Shown: positions 1-12,393 of the stretch, in pieces
How positions within the stretch are numbered: the first letter of the stretch is position 1
Layout: each line of letters begins with the position of its first letter
DNA from: Thalassia testudinum
Taxonomy: Eukaryota > Streptophyta > Magnoliopsida > Alismatales > Hydrocharitaceae
DNA length: 64,000 nt
Assembly (NCBI GenBank): GCA_037157565.1
Contig: JAZHRO010000003.1
Location: 68,202,501 to 68,266,500 of the forward strand
Direction: 5' to 3'
Translations under genes and position numbers: made by a program
The notes under the pieces: generated by a model
Database searches by the model: none
What the model saw: the letters and a program-made list of their open reading frames with translations, nothing else
What the model was told of the DNA's origin: nothing

Positions 1-772
1 GCGGTGGTGGGCGCAGGCGGTTTGGTGGCCGGTTGGAGAGTGCAGGCTGAGGAAGTGGAGGTGAGCGGGTAACTTCAGACGTCTGGGAAATTTCCCAGAC
101 GTCTTAAGTTACTGAGAGGGTGGCTGATCAGTAGCTTGCGTGGTGGTCTGCGACGACGGCGAGGAAGATGCACGCTGATGTGCTCACGGTAATGCGGGCG
201 AGCTCCGGATGGCGGTGTGGCCTGTCACACCACACGCCCACGGTGGTGGAGACTCGCCGCCACGGTAGAGGCCGGCAGTGTGGATGGAAGAGAGAGGATC
301 TCTCTGCACAGTGGTGAGTCGGTGGCGGAGGCCTGCTGCAGCCGGTAGCTTCCGTGCTCCTTTTATAGTGTCTTGAACAATTTTGAAATCAGCCGCCGAC
401 CAGATCCACCACATCCGCTCCCCCTTGAATGGCTTCATCACTGCAGCAGCCGGGCGTTGGAGCGGCAGCCAGCCGTCTTGAAAGAAGACGAATAAAGCAA
501 ATATTATTAAAATATTAGGGTTATTTATGTATAGACCCTCAACTTCTATGTTAATAAAAACAATATACCTAATTGGTTATCTAATTAGATGAATGCTATT
601 CTAAGCTAATTCTAAATGCACTTAAGATATGAATGCAATGTATGGATTATGTAATTAGATTAAAACTATGAATTAATCTATTTACATCCTAATTTATACT
701 AAATAAATGTTAGAATTAACCTAATGTGTAGGCACTTAAGTACTTAAATAACCCACAACTATGGGCTAATCA
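1..772 (-). mobile_element. Partial Gypsy LTR of the E2 family, running off the left edge
   Basis: This is the reverse complement of the first part of the two LTRs at 17173-18767 and 26620-28200. Read on the minus strand it starts TGATTAGCCC at 772 and keeps the family's conserved palindrome at 73-108. The sequence at 773 and beyond is the TA-rich part of another LTR, not a polypurine tract, so 772 is the outer edge of an insertion. Either a solo LTR or the 5' LTR of a full element continuing left would fit. The short reading frames in it also appear in the other copies but have no recognisable domain. Confidence 0.85.
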
Positions 773-1200
773 TATATATGTATAGATATATATAGATATA
801 TATATATATATGTGTATATATATATATAGGTGTATATGTATATATGTATATGTGTATGTATATAGCTATATATGTATATATGTATATATATATATATATA
901 TATAATACTATATAGATGTATATATATATATGTATATAAGTATATGTATCTAGATATATATGTATATATATATATATGTATATAGATATGTATATATATA
1001 TATATGTATATAAGTATGTGTATATATATATATAAGTATATGTGTAAGTATATAGATATATATATATACATATATATATATTATATATGTATGTATGTAT
1101 ACATAACTATATAGATATACTATGTATATATATATATATTTATATATATATATATGTTACTATATATATGTATACGAATAGATATATATATGTTTATACT
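773..1200. repeat. TA-rich microsatellite tract in E1 left LTR
   Basis: Imperfect runs of TATATA, TATATG and TATAGA fill this stretch. The counterpart in the right LTR is at about 11960-12290. The Tyr/Ile-rich reading frame here is a product of the repeat. Confidence 0.95.
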
Positions 1201-1270
1201 AGTGTTTATGTGTGTGTGGGTGTGTGGAAGTGTCGGTGAAGATGTGTGTGTGCGTTGGTGTAGTGTACTG

Positions 1271-1382
1271 AGAGTGAGTGAGAGAGAGAGAGAGAGAGAG
1301 CGGGAGAGAGAGAGAGAGTATACGTGACAGAGAGAGGGAGCGGGAGAGATCGATAGAGAGAGAGAGAGCGGGCGAGCGAGAG
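1271..1382. repeat. GA-rich microsatellite in E1 left LTR
   Basis: Runs of GAGAGA with occasional GCGG breaks. The counterpart is at 12361-12470 in the right LTR of E1. Confidence 0.9.
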
Positions 1383-2443
1383 ATCGCGGACGCGTGAGTT
1401 AAGACGTCTACCGCCTCTGGCGGACGTCTGACGCCGCGTTGTCTGAAGGCGGCAGCAGACGTCTGAAGACGGTGGGTGCGGTCTCGGCTTCGCGTAGGGT
1501 TCCTGCAGGCGTGCGCGAAGGCGACCGGCGGGCGAAGGCGTGGAGGAGCAAGCGTGGAGGAGGTCTGCAGGTGGTCGCGGAGGGTCGAGGAGGGTCGCGG
1601 AGGAGGGCAGGGGTCGGCGCGAGGCCGTAGTCGGCCGCTGCAGTGCGCGCGGCGGCGGCTACGGGTGCAACTGCGAGGCGGACAGAACGGAGACGGAGGC
1701 GGGGAACGCCCTGTAGACGCGCACGGAGGCGGTGGGCGACTGCGGGGACGGTCGCGGAGGAGCGGGGAGGGCCTGTTGCTGCTGCGTGGCTGCTGCTGCC
1801 GCGGCTTCAAGCTTCGAAGCTTGGAGCGGCGGCAATGGCGTTAAAGAGAAAAAAAACGAAGCGAGGGAATGCACCACGCCCACCGGCTCGTCGAAGAGCT
1901 GGGCGGTGGTGCTCCCACTATGGTGGTGTGCACCACAGTGGGTTCTCCTGCTCGCCGGGTGCCTCCTCGATGGAGGGCCGACGTATGGGAGGGGAATGCG
2001 GTGGAGAAGATGGCTGCGGGTTTTTCTTGCTGCAGCAGCCTCTGTTGCGAGGATGAAGCTGCAACTTCTTATAGAGGAGGAGAGAGTGGCGTGCCGGCTG
2101 CAGTAGGGAGAGGGTGCGCGAGTTGCAGCTATAGGGAGCGGCGTTGGTAGGGAGAAGTGACGTGGAGTAAATGCATGCAGCTGCTGCGGGAAGAAGTGCA
2201 GCCGCGGGAAGAAGAAAAGAAGAAATCAAGAGAGAAAAAAATGAAAGGAGGTGGAATTTGCAAGGAGGCACTTGAGATAAAATGTAACTATGCAAGCCAT
2301 TGTTTCAGTCCTCTTCCTCTCTTGATTAAATGCATGCATGCAAGCGTTTTTACAAATGCGATTACAGGATCCAATTATGCAATGTTAATGCTAGAAAATA
2401 GCACAAGAAGGCGTTATTACAGGCGTGTTTTGAGGTGCAAACA

Positions 2444-2460
2444 TATACCCCCATGCCTAT
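2444..2460 (-). other. E1 polypurine tract
   Basis: On the minus strand it reads ATAGGCATGGGGGTATA, directly against the LTR start. The AGGCATGGGGGT core recurs before the 3' LTRs of E2, E3 and H. This is where plus-strand DNA synthesis is primed in such elements. Confidence 0.85.
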
Positions 2461-3873
2461 CCTTTGCTAGTCCCTAGCAAAAGAGTATTTAGAAATAATC
2501 TTAAGCTGAAGATTTTCTTCTGAGGTGATATAGGTGTGTTTATTATCGAATATTGTGAGAACCAATTGTAAAGAAGACTACCAGTACTTTAAGTCTCACA
2601 TGACATAGATCATCTCTCAACTAACCAGGACTCTTGATATTTAAACCTTAAGTACGATTTCCAGGACCCAGGAGGTTTTTGCTGTACTCGAGAGCTCAAG
2701 AGGTTATGGTTTGTGCATAGTGAAGGATCAAGACTGACCAGATGAACATTAAGACTCAATCCCAGGGTTTCACGAATTTTTAAGTATAGGTTGGTCCCAG
2801 TTTCTGCTCATGTCTTAGGATTGACCCTTAAGATGATGACGGAAAACTCAACTCCCATTTTCTGATTTTTTTTTTTTTTGGCTCACCAGAAAATAAATTA
2901 TACAGACATTTATGAGATATACTGAGTCCTTTGCAACATCTTTTTTTTTTTTTTGACAACTCTTTTTTTCGCTTTTCTTTTTTTTTTTTTGTTTTTTTTG
3001 TTTTTTTTATTTTTTTCTTTTTTTTGAAACATGTGTCAATATATCTCTTACAACACATTTTGAAAGGGCACACTTTTTTTTCTTTTTGGTGGGAGAGTTT
3101 CTTTTTGGTGGAAAGAGTCGCTCCTAAACACAAGACTAAAGCCTGGGATAAAAAGTCTACCTGCGTGCACAGGTAAGGACTCCACCTTCCCTAATGAACA
3201 GTAGGGTTGGATCTTATGTTCACCTGGCCTTTCCTGATATGTGTAGTGTGAACCACATTTACTTAAGCTCTCAAGTAAAAGTAAACCAACGGATCTTGTA
3301 CTTGTGTCTCAGGTACAAGAATACATCCTTAGTTAGGAGAGATCTTGATCTATTTTGTCAATGCTTTAAGTGAATTAAGCCGAGCCTGAGCGAATCAAGC
3401 TTTTGTGGCCTGGAAAGTCTTCAAAACAGAGGTTGAATATCCATAAACACTTATTGCCTTTTTGTTTCAGCTTTCAAATCATAACTAAACACCATTTATT
3501 ATTATTATATATATATATTTGTTTTTTCTTCTTTTTCTTTTTCTTGCATATTTATAAATAGGTGGGAACTGTATGATACCATAACATACCCGGATCCTAT
3601 GGATGCCTATCTACCCCCCCATGCCAAACAATGCTATGTCCTCATATGCATGTAGGGAAAGGCAAAGAAAGGATGGAAGATCAGGTAACAAGAGCTGAGG
3701 TTCAGGGTATAGATCAGGGTGGAAGGGTGGGTGGATGGTGGGTGGTGAAGAGAAAAGTGAAGTGATTGCGATAGAGGTGTGAAAAGTGATGGTGGATGGT
3801 GAGTGCTGTTAGGGTGCCTCCCAACAAGCGTTGAATTTAATGTCCCCAGCTGGACTCAGAATGAGGCAAAGAA
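2461..3873 (-). other. E1 untranslated region between pol and 3' LTR
   Basis: About 1.4 kb with no supported coding sequence. It holds long T runs (2868-3030) and aligns with 30836-32148 in E3. Many Athila elements carry an envelope-like frame here, but none is visible in E1. Confidence 0.8.
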
Positions 3874-4452
3874 TTAGTTACCCTCCAGCAGGGCAACGGT
3901 ATCTCCAACGGGGGCAGGTTCATGAGTCAGATAGGGTTTCAAACGCTGCCCGTTGACCGTAAATTTACGCCCAGATTTGGGATCTTCGATCTCGACGGCC
4001 CCATTGGGGAATGGTCTTGAGACCAGGAAAGGACCAGTCCATTTGGACTTCAATTTCCCAGGAAAGAATTTGAGTCGAGCATTATAGAGCCAAACTTGCT
4101 GAGATGGCTCAAATTCCTTCCGCCGAACATGGCTGTCGTGAAAAGCCTTAGTGCGCTGTTTAAAGGTTAGAGCAGAATCATAGGCTTCACGACGGAGCTC
4201 TTCCAGCTCTTGGAGTTGGAGTTTCCTTTCTCGTTCACACAAGTCTGGGTCGAGGTTACATTGGCGAATCGCCCAATAAGCGCGGTGCTCCAACTCCACA
4301 GGCAAATGACAAGGCTTCCCGTAAACGATTCTATATGGAGACATACCAAGGGGAGCCTTGAAGGCGGTCCGATACGCCCAAAGTGCGTCAGTCAGCTTGT
4401 CGGACCAATCCTTACGGTCAGGCCGAACCGTTTTCTGGAGAATCTGCTTGAT
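3874..4452 (-). pseudogene. E1 integrase C-terminal part
   Basis: This continues the E1 pol frame after the stop at 4453-4455 and ends at a TAA at 3874-3876. It contains the end of the integrase core ([20 protein letters not shown]) and a GPY/F-type C-terminal module ([20 protein letters not shown]), which in this family helps place the integrated DNA. The region is in the same frame as the rest of gag-pol, so the stop is a point lesion, not a gene boundary. The matching part of E3 is at 32149-32748. Confidence 0.85.
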
Positions 4453-6906
4453 TTACCGGTTCGACACTTCCGCCTGGCCGTTCGTCTGAGGATGATACAG
4501 GGATGCAATACGATGGTGGACTCCGTACCACCTCAGAAGTGCCCGAAAAGAAGCATGGGTAAAGTGGCTTCCTCCATCCGAGATAATGGCCCGAGGGATC
4601 CCAAAACGCACAATGATATGGACCTTGACGAATCGGGTGGAGATAACATGGTCAGCACGGTGCGCGGGAATAGCCTCGATCCATTTCGAAACATAGTCGA
4701 CGGCCACGAGGATGAATTCGAAGTCGTTGGATGGAGGAAAGGGACCCATGAAGTCAATTCCCCAGATGTCGAAGATTTCCGCAGCTAGGATGTGTTGCAA
4801 GGGCATCATGTCACGACGTGCCATTGACCCTAATGACTGGCACCTAGTGCAATGCTTGGCATAAGTGTGTGCATCCTGGTGAAGGGAGGGCCAAAAGAAA
4901 CCGCACTGCAACACCTTGGCTGCAGTTTTCCTCCCAGCGAAATGGCCTCCACAGGCTTGATCGTGGCAGAAGGATAGCACACTGGGGAACTCACTGTCAA
5001 GAATACAGCGACGGATGATTTGATCAACACCTATCCGAAAAAGAAGTGGATTATCCCAGAAATAATACTTTGCTTCTGCCATGAGACGCTCGCGCTGGTT
5101 TTTAGGCCAGCCATGTGGAAGAGATCCAGAAGCAAGGTAATTGGCAATGTCGGCATACCACGGTCCACTTGCCACATTTATTGCCAATAGGTGCTCATCA
5201 GGAAAAATTTCATTAATTGGCAGAGTAAGTCCAATATGGTCAGGGTCCAGTCTAGAAAGGTGATCAGCCACAACATTCTGGGCTCCGGCCTTATCACGAA
5301 TCTCAATGTCAAATTCCTGGAGCAGAAGGATCCAACGAATCAGTCTAGGCTTGGCATCCTTCTTGTGCATGAGATGGCGAATGGCCGTGAAAACAATAAC
5401 GTGAGAGCCCAGAAGGTAAGAACGGAATTTTTCCAGCCCAAAGACGACTTCTAGTAGTTCCTTTTCAGTGGTAGTATAATTATGCTGGGCCTCGTCCAAC
5501 GTCTTACTGGCGTAGTATACCACGAAGGGGTGTCTATCGCGTCTTTGTCCCAGGATGGCTCCGACTGCAAGGTCTGAAGCGTCACACATAAGTTCAAAGT
5601 CGAGGGACCAATCAGGCGGCTGGAGAACAGGGGCCTTGGTGACAGCATTACGCAGCTGCGTGAATGCTTGTATACAGTCAGGGCCCATGTCGAAGGGCAC
5701 GTCGGTTGATAGGAGATGAGTTAAGGGTCGAGAAATTTTGGAGAAGTCTTTGATGAATCTCCTATAGAAACCGACGTGTCCCAAGAAGGAGCGGATTTGT
5801 TTGACAGAACCAGGCACAGGTAAATCAGTAATGACATCGAGCTTAGCTCTGTCAACCTCGATACCCCTATCGGACATGATATGTCCAAGAACAATTCCCT
5901 CGTGCACCATAAAATGACTTTTTTCCCAGGAAAGCACGAGGTTTACATCAATACATCTCCTAAGGAAGCGAGTCAGGTTGGCAAGACATTCGTCGAAAGA
6001 TGGTCCAACGACTAAAAAGTCATCCATGAAGACCTCGAGAAAGTCACCCACCATGTCATGAAATATCGCCAGCATGCATCTCTGGAAAGTTGTTGGCGCG
6101 TTACAAAGTCGGAACGACATCCTTCTAAAGGTGAAGGTGCCGAAAGGGCAGGTAAAAGTGGTTTTCTCTTGGTCTCGGGGGTCTATTGCCACCTGGTTAT
6201 ATCCTAAGAATCCATCCAGGAAGCAGAAAAATTTATTTCCCGCTAACCGCTCCAGGATTTGGTCAATAAATGGTAGCGGGAAGTGATCTTTCTTGGTTGC
6301 AGCATTGATTTTCCTATAATCTACACACACTCTCCAAGATGTAGGAGTGCGTGTAGGGATGGATTCGCCCCTGTCATTGACACGGATGGTGAGTCCTGCC
6401 TTTTTGGGCACAACGTGAATCGGACTCACCCAGGGGCTATCGCTGATCGGGTAGATTATACCCGCATCCAGCCACTTAATGATTTCATTCTTAACGACCT
6501 CCCTCATGTTAGGGTTGAGACGTCGCTGCATCTCGCGAGAAGGTCGAGCCTCCTCCTCCGTATATATACGATGAGTGCAGTAGGAGAGGCTAATACCAGA
6601 TAAGTCTGATAAAGACCATCCAATAGCTGCCTTGTGTTCTAGGAGGACCTTAGTTAGTTTGCACTCCTGCTCCATGGTTAATTTTGAACTGATGATTACA
6701 GGGAGCATTTCATTTGGTCCCAGGAAAACATACTTGAGTGTATTAGGTAGCACTTTTACCTCGGGAGTGGATGGGGAAGGATCTGGCATTTCTTGGGATG
6801 AGAGTGTCCCAGACGGGTAGGAGAACAAGTTAGGAGGAAGAAACTGGCCTTCAGATTGGCCAAGAAGAGGGGCTTCTTGGATAGATGGACCCAAAAATGA
6901 ATAGCC
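4453..6906 (-). pseudogene. E1 reverse transcriptase, RNase H and integrase (Athila-like pol)
   Basis: An open stretch of about 815 codons. In order it shows RT ([20 protein letters not shown], the VCVDYRK block, catalytic FMDDF), RNase H ([14 protein letters not shown], then VVADHLSRL), the integrase HHCC zinc region ending KHCTRCQ, and the DDE core ([30 protein letters not shown]). Against E2 and E3 it lacks three codons at about 5386, which removes the TDH motif with an RNase H catalytic Asp. The RT block FRRMPFGLCNAPATFQ is altered at three residues. It is closed by a TAA at 4453-4455 and separated from the protease by a TAG at 6907-6909. It is not functional as it stands. Confidence 0.95.
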
Positions 6907-8151
6907 CTAGTGAGAAGTATATGGGCTCAAGGTCCCAGTGTGGATTTGTAAATCCGCTTGATTTGGCGGGGAAGAAAGGGCAATTCGATCTTCATGAGTG
7001 TGGACCGACAGAGAGTAGCCCGGATATGACTCAGACCACGAGGTACGGGAAGCGGAGAAAACCTCGTCAGAAGTCTGGCCAGGAGAAGGTAATGGAGAAG
7101 GGAGGGATTGGGGAACGTCACAGTATGTGTTGGTCAGGCAGTTATCAGTGTTTATAGGTAATCCGCAGCAGTCCGAATAGGTCCCAATTAGTCCGATACA
7201 TGCGCTGACGGCCATGTCCTCGTCAGACGTGTCATCCTCAATGCAATCGCAATCAAAGTTCTTGGCTGCCTTGAATATGTTAAGCTTGAGCTTCTCAGAT
7301 CCAACGGCAGTCTCAATACAGCCCGACTCGCAGTCGATGTGGGCGCGGGCTGTGGCCAAGTAAGGTCGACCGAGGATGATCGGACAATCAGAAAGTGAAC
7401 TAGGAACTTCCATATCTAAACCAAGAAAGTCAACAGGAAAACAGAGACTGTTGACCCTAACCACCACGTCTTCCACCACACCCTTCGGGATTTTGACAGA
7501 ACGATCTGCCAACTGTAACGTGATAGGGGTGGGTTTCAGATTTCCCAAGGAAAATTTTTCGAGCATGATGGTAGGTATGAGATTGATGGAAGATCCTAGA
7601 TCAAGCAAGGCACGGTTAAAACTGCAGCCTTGGATGCTACAGGAAATCAGTGGTGTGCCCGGATCTTTCTGCTTCGGTGGTAAGTTTGACAGTATAGCAC
7701 AACTCGCATGAGGCAAGAGAACCACCGGATTCTTAGTTTTCTTTGACTGTCGCCTGGGTGTTGTGTAGTCTTTGAAAAATCGAGCGACAGTAGGTATGTG
7801 GTCGATTGCCTCGAGCAGGGGTACCTTCATTTCTACATCCCTGAACAAATTACGTAGGTTGTCAAAGGCCTGCGTATTTTTCCTTTTGCCTTTTGGCTCC
7901 CTTAGTAGAGCATCATGGAATGGGACTGATTCTGGCACAAGTTTTGGTGCATCATCCTCTCGCGAATGCAGTATGCATCCCAAATGAGAGGGCAAAGAAG
8001 AAGACGGGTCAGGATCAGGTCGAGGCGGATCGACGGTCTGCTTACCGCTCCTCGTAGTGATAGCATTGGACGATGCGGGTCCAATGGGATCATACGGTGG
8101 AGGAGGGTTTGCAATGGGGACATAAGAGTGTGGTGCTGCAGTAGGATTAGC
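6907..8151 (-). pseudogene. E1 aspartic protease region
   Basis: This is the part of the polyprotein between gag and RT, open between stops at 8152-8154 and 6907-6909. The protease active site reads ALLDLGSSINLIP, the DLG variant usual in this lineage. A second conserved block, CPIILGRPYLATARAHID, follows about 80 residues later. The retroviral-type protease cleaves the polyprotein during particle maturation. The last 130 or so residues are a low-complexity linker to RT. The frame is the same as that of gag and RT. Confidence 0.9.
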
Positions 8152-9885
8152 CTAAAATCCCGGTGGAATGCTCGGAGCTTGCAGAACTTGATTAACCTGT
8201 CCCTGAGAAGGTCGTACCTGTGGTTGAGAACCACGGGGTACGAAATTTCGTGGGTTTGGAATAGGTTGGGCGGGAAGAGTGCCCTGAGATCGAGTCACCA
8301 TGCGTAGTTGACTGATCTCGGTGTTCTGCTGCGCCAATTGGTGCTGAAGAGAGGTCATGTTCTATTCATGGCGCTTTGACATTTCCGTCATCATTCGCAT
8401 CAATTTGTCAAGAGGGCTTGATGCGTGTTCAGTTTGTGGTACGCAAGGGCCTGATGGCGGATTTGCCATAGGATTATACTGGACCCTTGGGATGACGGGT
8501 GCGAACGGTCTCATTGGTCCACCTGCAGGGTTTTGGCGCTGCGGGTTGTTGGACCATGCGAAGTTCGGATGATTACGCCATCCTGGGTTATAAGTGGCAG
8601 AGAACGGGTTGTTCCCCAGGGCGCAAGCATCTTCTATGCCAGAAGATGCATCCGCATGTAGATATGCGTTCGAGCACACGAAGGCTTGGTCCTCAGTGTC
8701 GAAATACTGGCTCGCAGAAGCCAGTTCCACATGACTTACTGAGTCGCTTGGCACGACACTCGGTAAGGAAGGTCTAACGGGGTTTCTCGGGATAAGCCTG
8801 GTATTAGAAGAACTTGGATTGTGACGAAGTGGTGAAGAGGTGGTGTTTGCCATAGATCGGTCCAGCTTCTTGTGCACGAGGGAGACTTCATCCAGTTTTT
8901 GTGCAATAAGGCTTAGATCAGTGGATGAACGGGAGGGTCCCGTGTCAACTTCGTGGACATTTCAGGGCTGGCTGGTACGATTAAAGGCGAAAATGGAAGC
9001 ATTGTTCATCGAGTTTTCACTCATATTTTCAAATAGTTCGAATGCTCCATTCTCGTCTTTATTCATAAAGTTCCCTCCGCAGGAAGCATCTGCAATTTGC
9101 TTCAAAGTCTCATTTAGCCCATAGTAGAAAATCTAGGCTATATGCCACTTAGGCAGCCCGTGGTGCGGACACTTCCTGAGGAGGTCGTTATACCTCTCCC
9201 ATGCCTCATGAAATTGTTCGCCGTTTTGTTGTGTAAATGAAGTGATAGCACGGCGAAGCGCATTGGTCCGCCCGATTGGGAAGAACTTCTTGAGAAACGC
9301 TGTTCGCATCTCTTCCCAAGAATGGATGGTTCTCCCAAGGGTGCGTAACCATTGTGATGCTTTATCCCGCAATGAAAACGGGAACATCTTCATGAGGACT
9401 ATAGATAACCCGACATTTCTTGGTTTAACGGTTTCAGCAAGTCGGGTTAGGTCTTCCAAGTGGAGAAATGGGTCTTCACTTGCAAGACCATGAAAGTGAA
9501 AATTGATTAGGCCAATTATGTTTGGTTTTAATTCAAAGTCGTCCCCGCCAATGGGGAGCCGAATTTGTCCTATGGTCTCTGTAGCAGCGGGATTCTGATA
9601 AGAGCTAAGAGACCTAGGCTCCTCCCGTTCGGGAGGGTTCTGCATTTCCTCCAATGTTTCCCGAATGGCTTCGATTTGCTCATTATACATTTCCATTTGG
9701 GCTTGGAGGCGGGTTATGGGATCTACGGCTCCACCACCTGGTGGATTCTGAGGGCGGTTTCCTCCCTTGGGATTTGGGGGTGGGCGTGCAGCCATGTTTG
9801 TGGAGGAGGAGGACGATTCGACTTGTTTTCTAGATTTATCAGTCAATTCAAATAGTTCAGGGTTTTGTGACCTCCTCCCAAACAT
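8152..9885 (-). pseudogene. E1 gag
   Basis: The chosen start at 9885 (MFGRRSQNPELFEL) is matched by E3 at 38154. The retrotransposon gag fold is visible in FPFSLRDKASQWLRTL and FLKKFFPIGRTNALRRAI. Further on is the motif NPGWRNHPNFAWSNN, shared by all gag copies here. No CCHC zinc knuckle is seen, unlike E2. Gag forms the particle that packages the RNA. In-frame stops lie at 9133-9135, 8962-8964, 8362-8364 and 8152-8154. There is no frameshift; the lesions are point substitutions. Confidence 0.9.
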
Positions 9886-11251
9886 GCACTACCGCAGGAA
9901 GATTTGGGGAGATGAGAAGGGAAAAGGGATGAGAGAAATGACGCCGCAAAGGTACACTTGATTACAAATCAATACAGTCAAGTTCCTAACCTCTACAGTG
10001 TGCCCTTAGACCTAAAGATCTAAGTTAGCTACTATCACGAACTACGGAATCGAATGCGAGCACCGAGGAACCACTGGGCCAGATTGAAAGGCCGTTTACC
10101 CCAGTCTTAGACACCCGATAGCACGTGGGAACTCTCACCAGCATGTAGTCGCTACACGCAGGTAGTTAGACCTCCAATCCTTAGTAAGGGTCAAGTTACT
10201 ATCAGTTTTAATTAGAGGCTTAGGGTCAAGTGCTTTTGGAATGTGAAGGGCGTTGTTTATGGGTAATGCCCAAGTGATTGATTTTAAGAGTGTGTAAGAA
10301 CAAGCATGCAACGGGGAAATCTCCCCGAATTGAAGTTTTTATTGGCGAATGGTTTTTAGAGTTCAGCCTTAAGTAGTATGAATTTTAGGGTTTTGCTGAA
10401 TTACCAATTCAACCAATCTCCAGGTTTATGCAAAAATACAGGTTTTCCTTCTAAAACCCAAGAAACCCTTCTTCAATTATCAGTTAGTTAATGCATGCTA
10501 AAATGCAATGGGCTACCCTAAATGGAGATTTCTAAGTGTGGATGCACGAATCAGTTTTATATCAATGTGACAGGGAGCCAAAGCAGTTCAATTCAAGTGC
10601 TCCCAATCACCAGAAATGATTTCCACACACAAGGCTTCAACCAAAAGATAAAGAAAATAAAATTGTTGGGGTTGAAGTATTCAGGATCGAATCACAGGCA
10701 AGTTTGAAAAGTCGTGGTGGGGTTGGAATCAACTCAATTCCAAGTCTCCCCACCAAAAATGTGATCCTGAATTAAAGATAAGTGAGGCAAAAGAGGGATA
10801 TAAGCAATCTTTTTCTTTGCCTCAAAGAATACTTCCCTCGGCGAGAAATCAAAGAATCAAGATTCTTGGATTTTCGCTATGTGAAGTGTGGCGGGAAATC
10901 CCAGGGCAGTGGGAGTGAATACAACCAATCAAACAAGTGAATTTTAATCCACTTGCCCCAAGAAATCCTAAGAAGTTTTTCTAGCTTTTTTTTTTTTTTT
11001 TTGGGTGGCAAGCTAACCGTAGTTTGCTAAGAAAGAGAAAACCTACTGGTTTGGCAACGTGTGCGAAGCTCCAATGCGGTGTCGGCGTCTTCACGCTCTC
11101 GTTCCCGCCTTGGATCTGCCCTCGTTCCCGACTTCGTCTGCTTTCCTTCTCCTTCCACCAAGTTCACCTGCACACCAAAAACAACAATACTGGTGAAGAG
11201 GGAAGAGAAAAATTGAAAGGATTTGGATAGAAACTTACTCGAAGGCGCACC
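9886..11251 (-). other. E1 leader between primer site and gag
   Basis: About 1.4 kb of untranslated leader, aligning with 38155-39527 in E3. It likely includes packaging signals, which I cannot place. The short frames within it are not conserved. Confidence 0.75.
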
Positions 11252-11269
11252 TCCCCAGCAACGGCGCCA
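11252..11269 (-). other. E1 primer-binding site (tRNA-Asp type)
   Basis: On the minus strand it reads TGGCGCCGTTGCTGGGGA, one base different from the E3 site. This sequence type is complementary to the 3' end of tRNA-Asp and is typical of Athila and Calypso elements. It lies 11 bases inside the right LTR. Confidence 0.85.
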
Positions 11270-12362
11270 GAAAAGTGTGATGGGTCGGCCGGAATAGGTT
11301 GTTAATATGATGTTTTTATCATTGAAATATGTATAGTGGTTAACCTAATTCGGACCTAACCATCTCTTTACAAAATTTTTAACCTGGCCTAATTGATTTT
11401 ATCTTGTCACTTTTAGGCCCAGGGTCGAACTCAGGGAAGTGGGGTTGAAGTTGAGTTTCTACGTTTTCCTTAAAACGCGTCTCTTCCATTCATTTATTAT
11501 GTTTTTAGTGTTTTTCTTATTTAGATTTTTTTTCTGGTAATCCTTGTCCTTGAGGCACACCCTCAAAATTGTGTCCTTGACTTTTAGCCAAAACAGAGTT
11601 TCAAAACAAGTCTTGCTACTCGCAAGACGGGGTACCTGCAAGTCAAAGATTATCTTTTCTCTTTTATATACTTTTTTTATCTTTTTACCAAGAGAGGAGC
11701 AAACAGACAGAAAGTAAATATAGTATGTATATATATATATAATATATATAAAGGGGTGGGGGTGGAGGTGACGATGGAGTGTAGCACTATGTCGAGTCAG
11801 TCGACGTCTAGAGAGACGCAACCAACATGACTGGGTGCCGCGTGGAGTGTGGATGGATGATGGATGATGTATAGGTCCACGCGTTTTGTACGTGTGTATC
11901 GGGGAATATCAACAACTGGTGCAGATATTCCCGCAATACAGCGTATGGAAAATAACGTGAAAATATATATATGTGTGTATGTATATAAGTAACTATATCT
12001 ATATATATATATATAAATGTATAGGTATATTTGTATAGATATATATATATGTGTATATATATATATAGGTGTATATGTATATATGTATATATGTATGTAT
12101 ATAGCTATATATGTATATATGTATATATATATATAATACTATATATATGTATATATATATGTATATAAGTATATGTATCTAGATATATATGTATATATAT
12201 ATAAGTATATAGATATGTATATATATATATATGTATATATATGTTACTATATATATGTATACGAATAGATATATATATGTTTATACTAGTGTTTATGTGT
12301 GTGGGGGTGTGTGGAAGTGTCGGTGAAGATGTGTGTGTGCGTTGGTGTAGTGTACTGAGAGT

Positions 12363-12393
<31 letters not shown>

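Larger units (their letters stand above)
773..2443 (-). mobile_element. E1 left (3') LTR, interrupted at its left side
   Basis: It aligns with the right LTR of E1 (11281-15270): TA-rich tract, GA-rich tract, GACGTC inverted repeat, then a GC-rich stretch, ending in GGTGCAAACA at 2443. The part corresponding to 11281-12030 is missing because an E2-family LTR (1-772) inserted in the TA tract and the rest lies outside the window. A polypurine tract on the minus strand adjoins its inner end, so this is the 3' LTR of a minus-strand element. Frames on both strands (for example 1199-1810 and 1918-2295) are compositional and have no known domain. Confidence 0.9.

Noticed and set aside
766..1071. Tyr/Ile-rich open frame on the minus strand
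   Set aside because: It is the direct translation of a TATATA/TATATG microsatellite in an LTR; similar frames arise in the other TA tracts.
1199..2295. Overlapping GC-rich frames on both strands of E1 LTRs
   Set aside because: They occur on both strands at once, have biased Arg/Ser/Pro/Ala composition and no domain; the same is seen at 14204-15122.
2828..3176. Lys-rich and Phe-rich frames at the T runs
   Set aside because: Both are translations of a poly-T tract in the E1 untranslated region.
11252..11269. tRNA gene
   Set aside because: Only the 18 bases of the primer site are tRNA-like; there is no cloverleaf. The same applies at 18770, 39528, 45868 and 59474.
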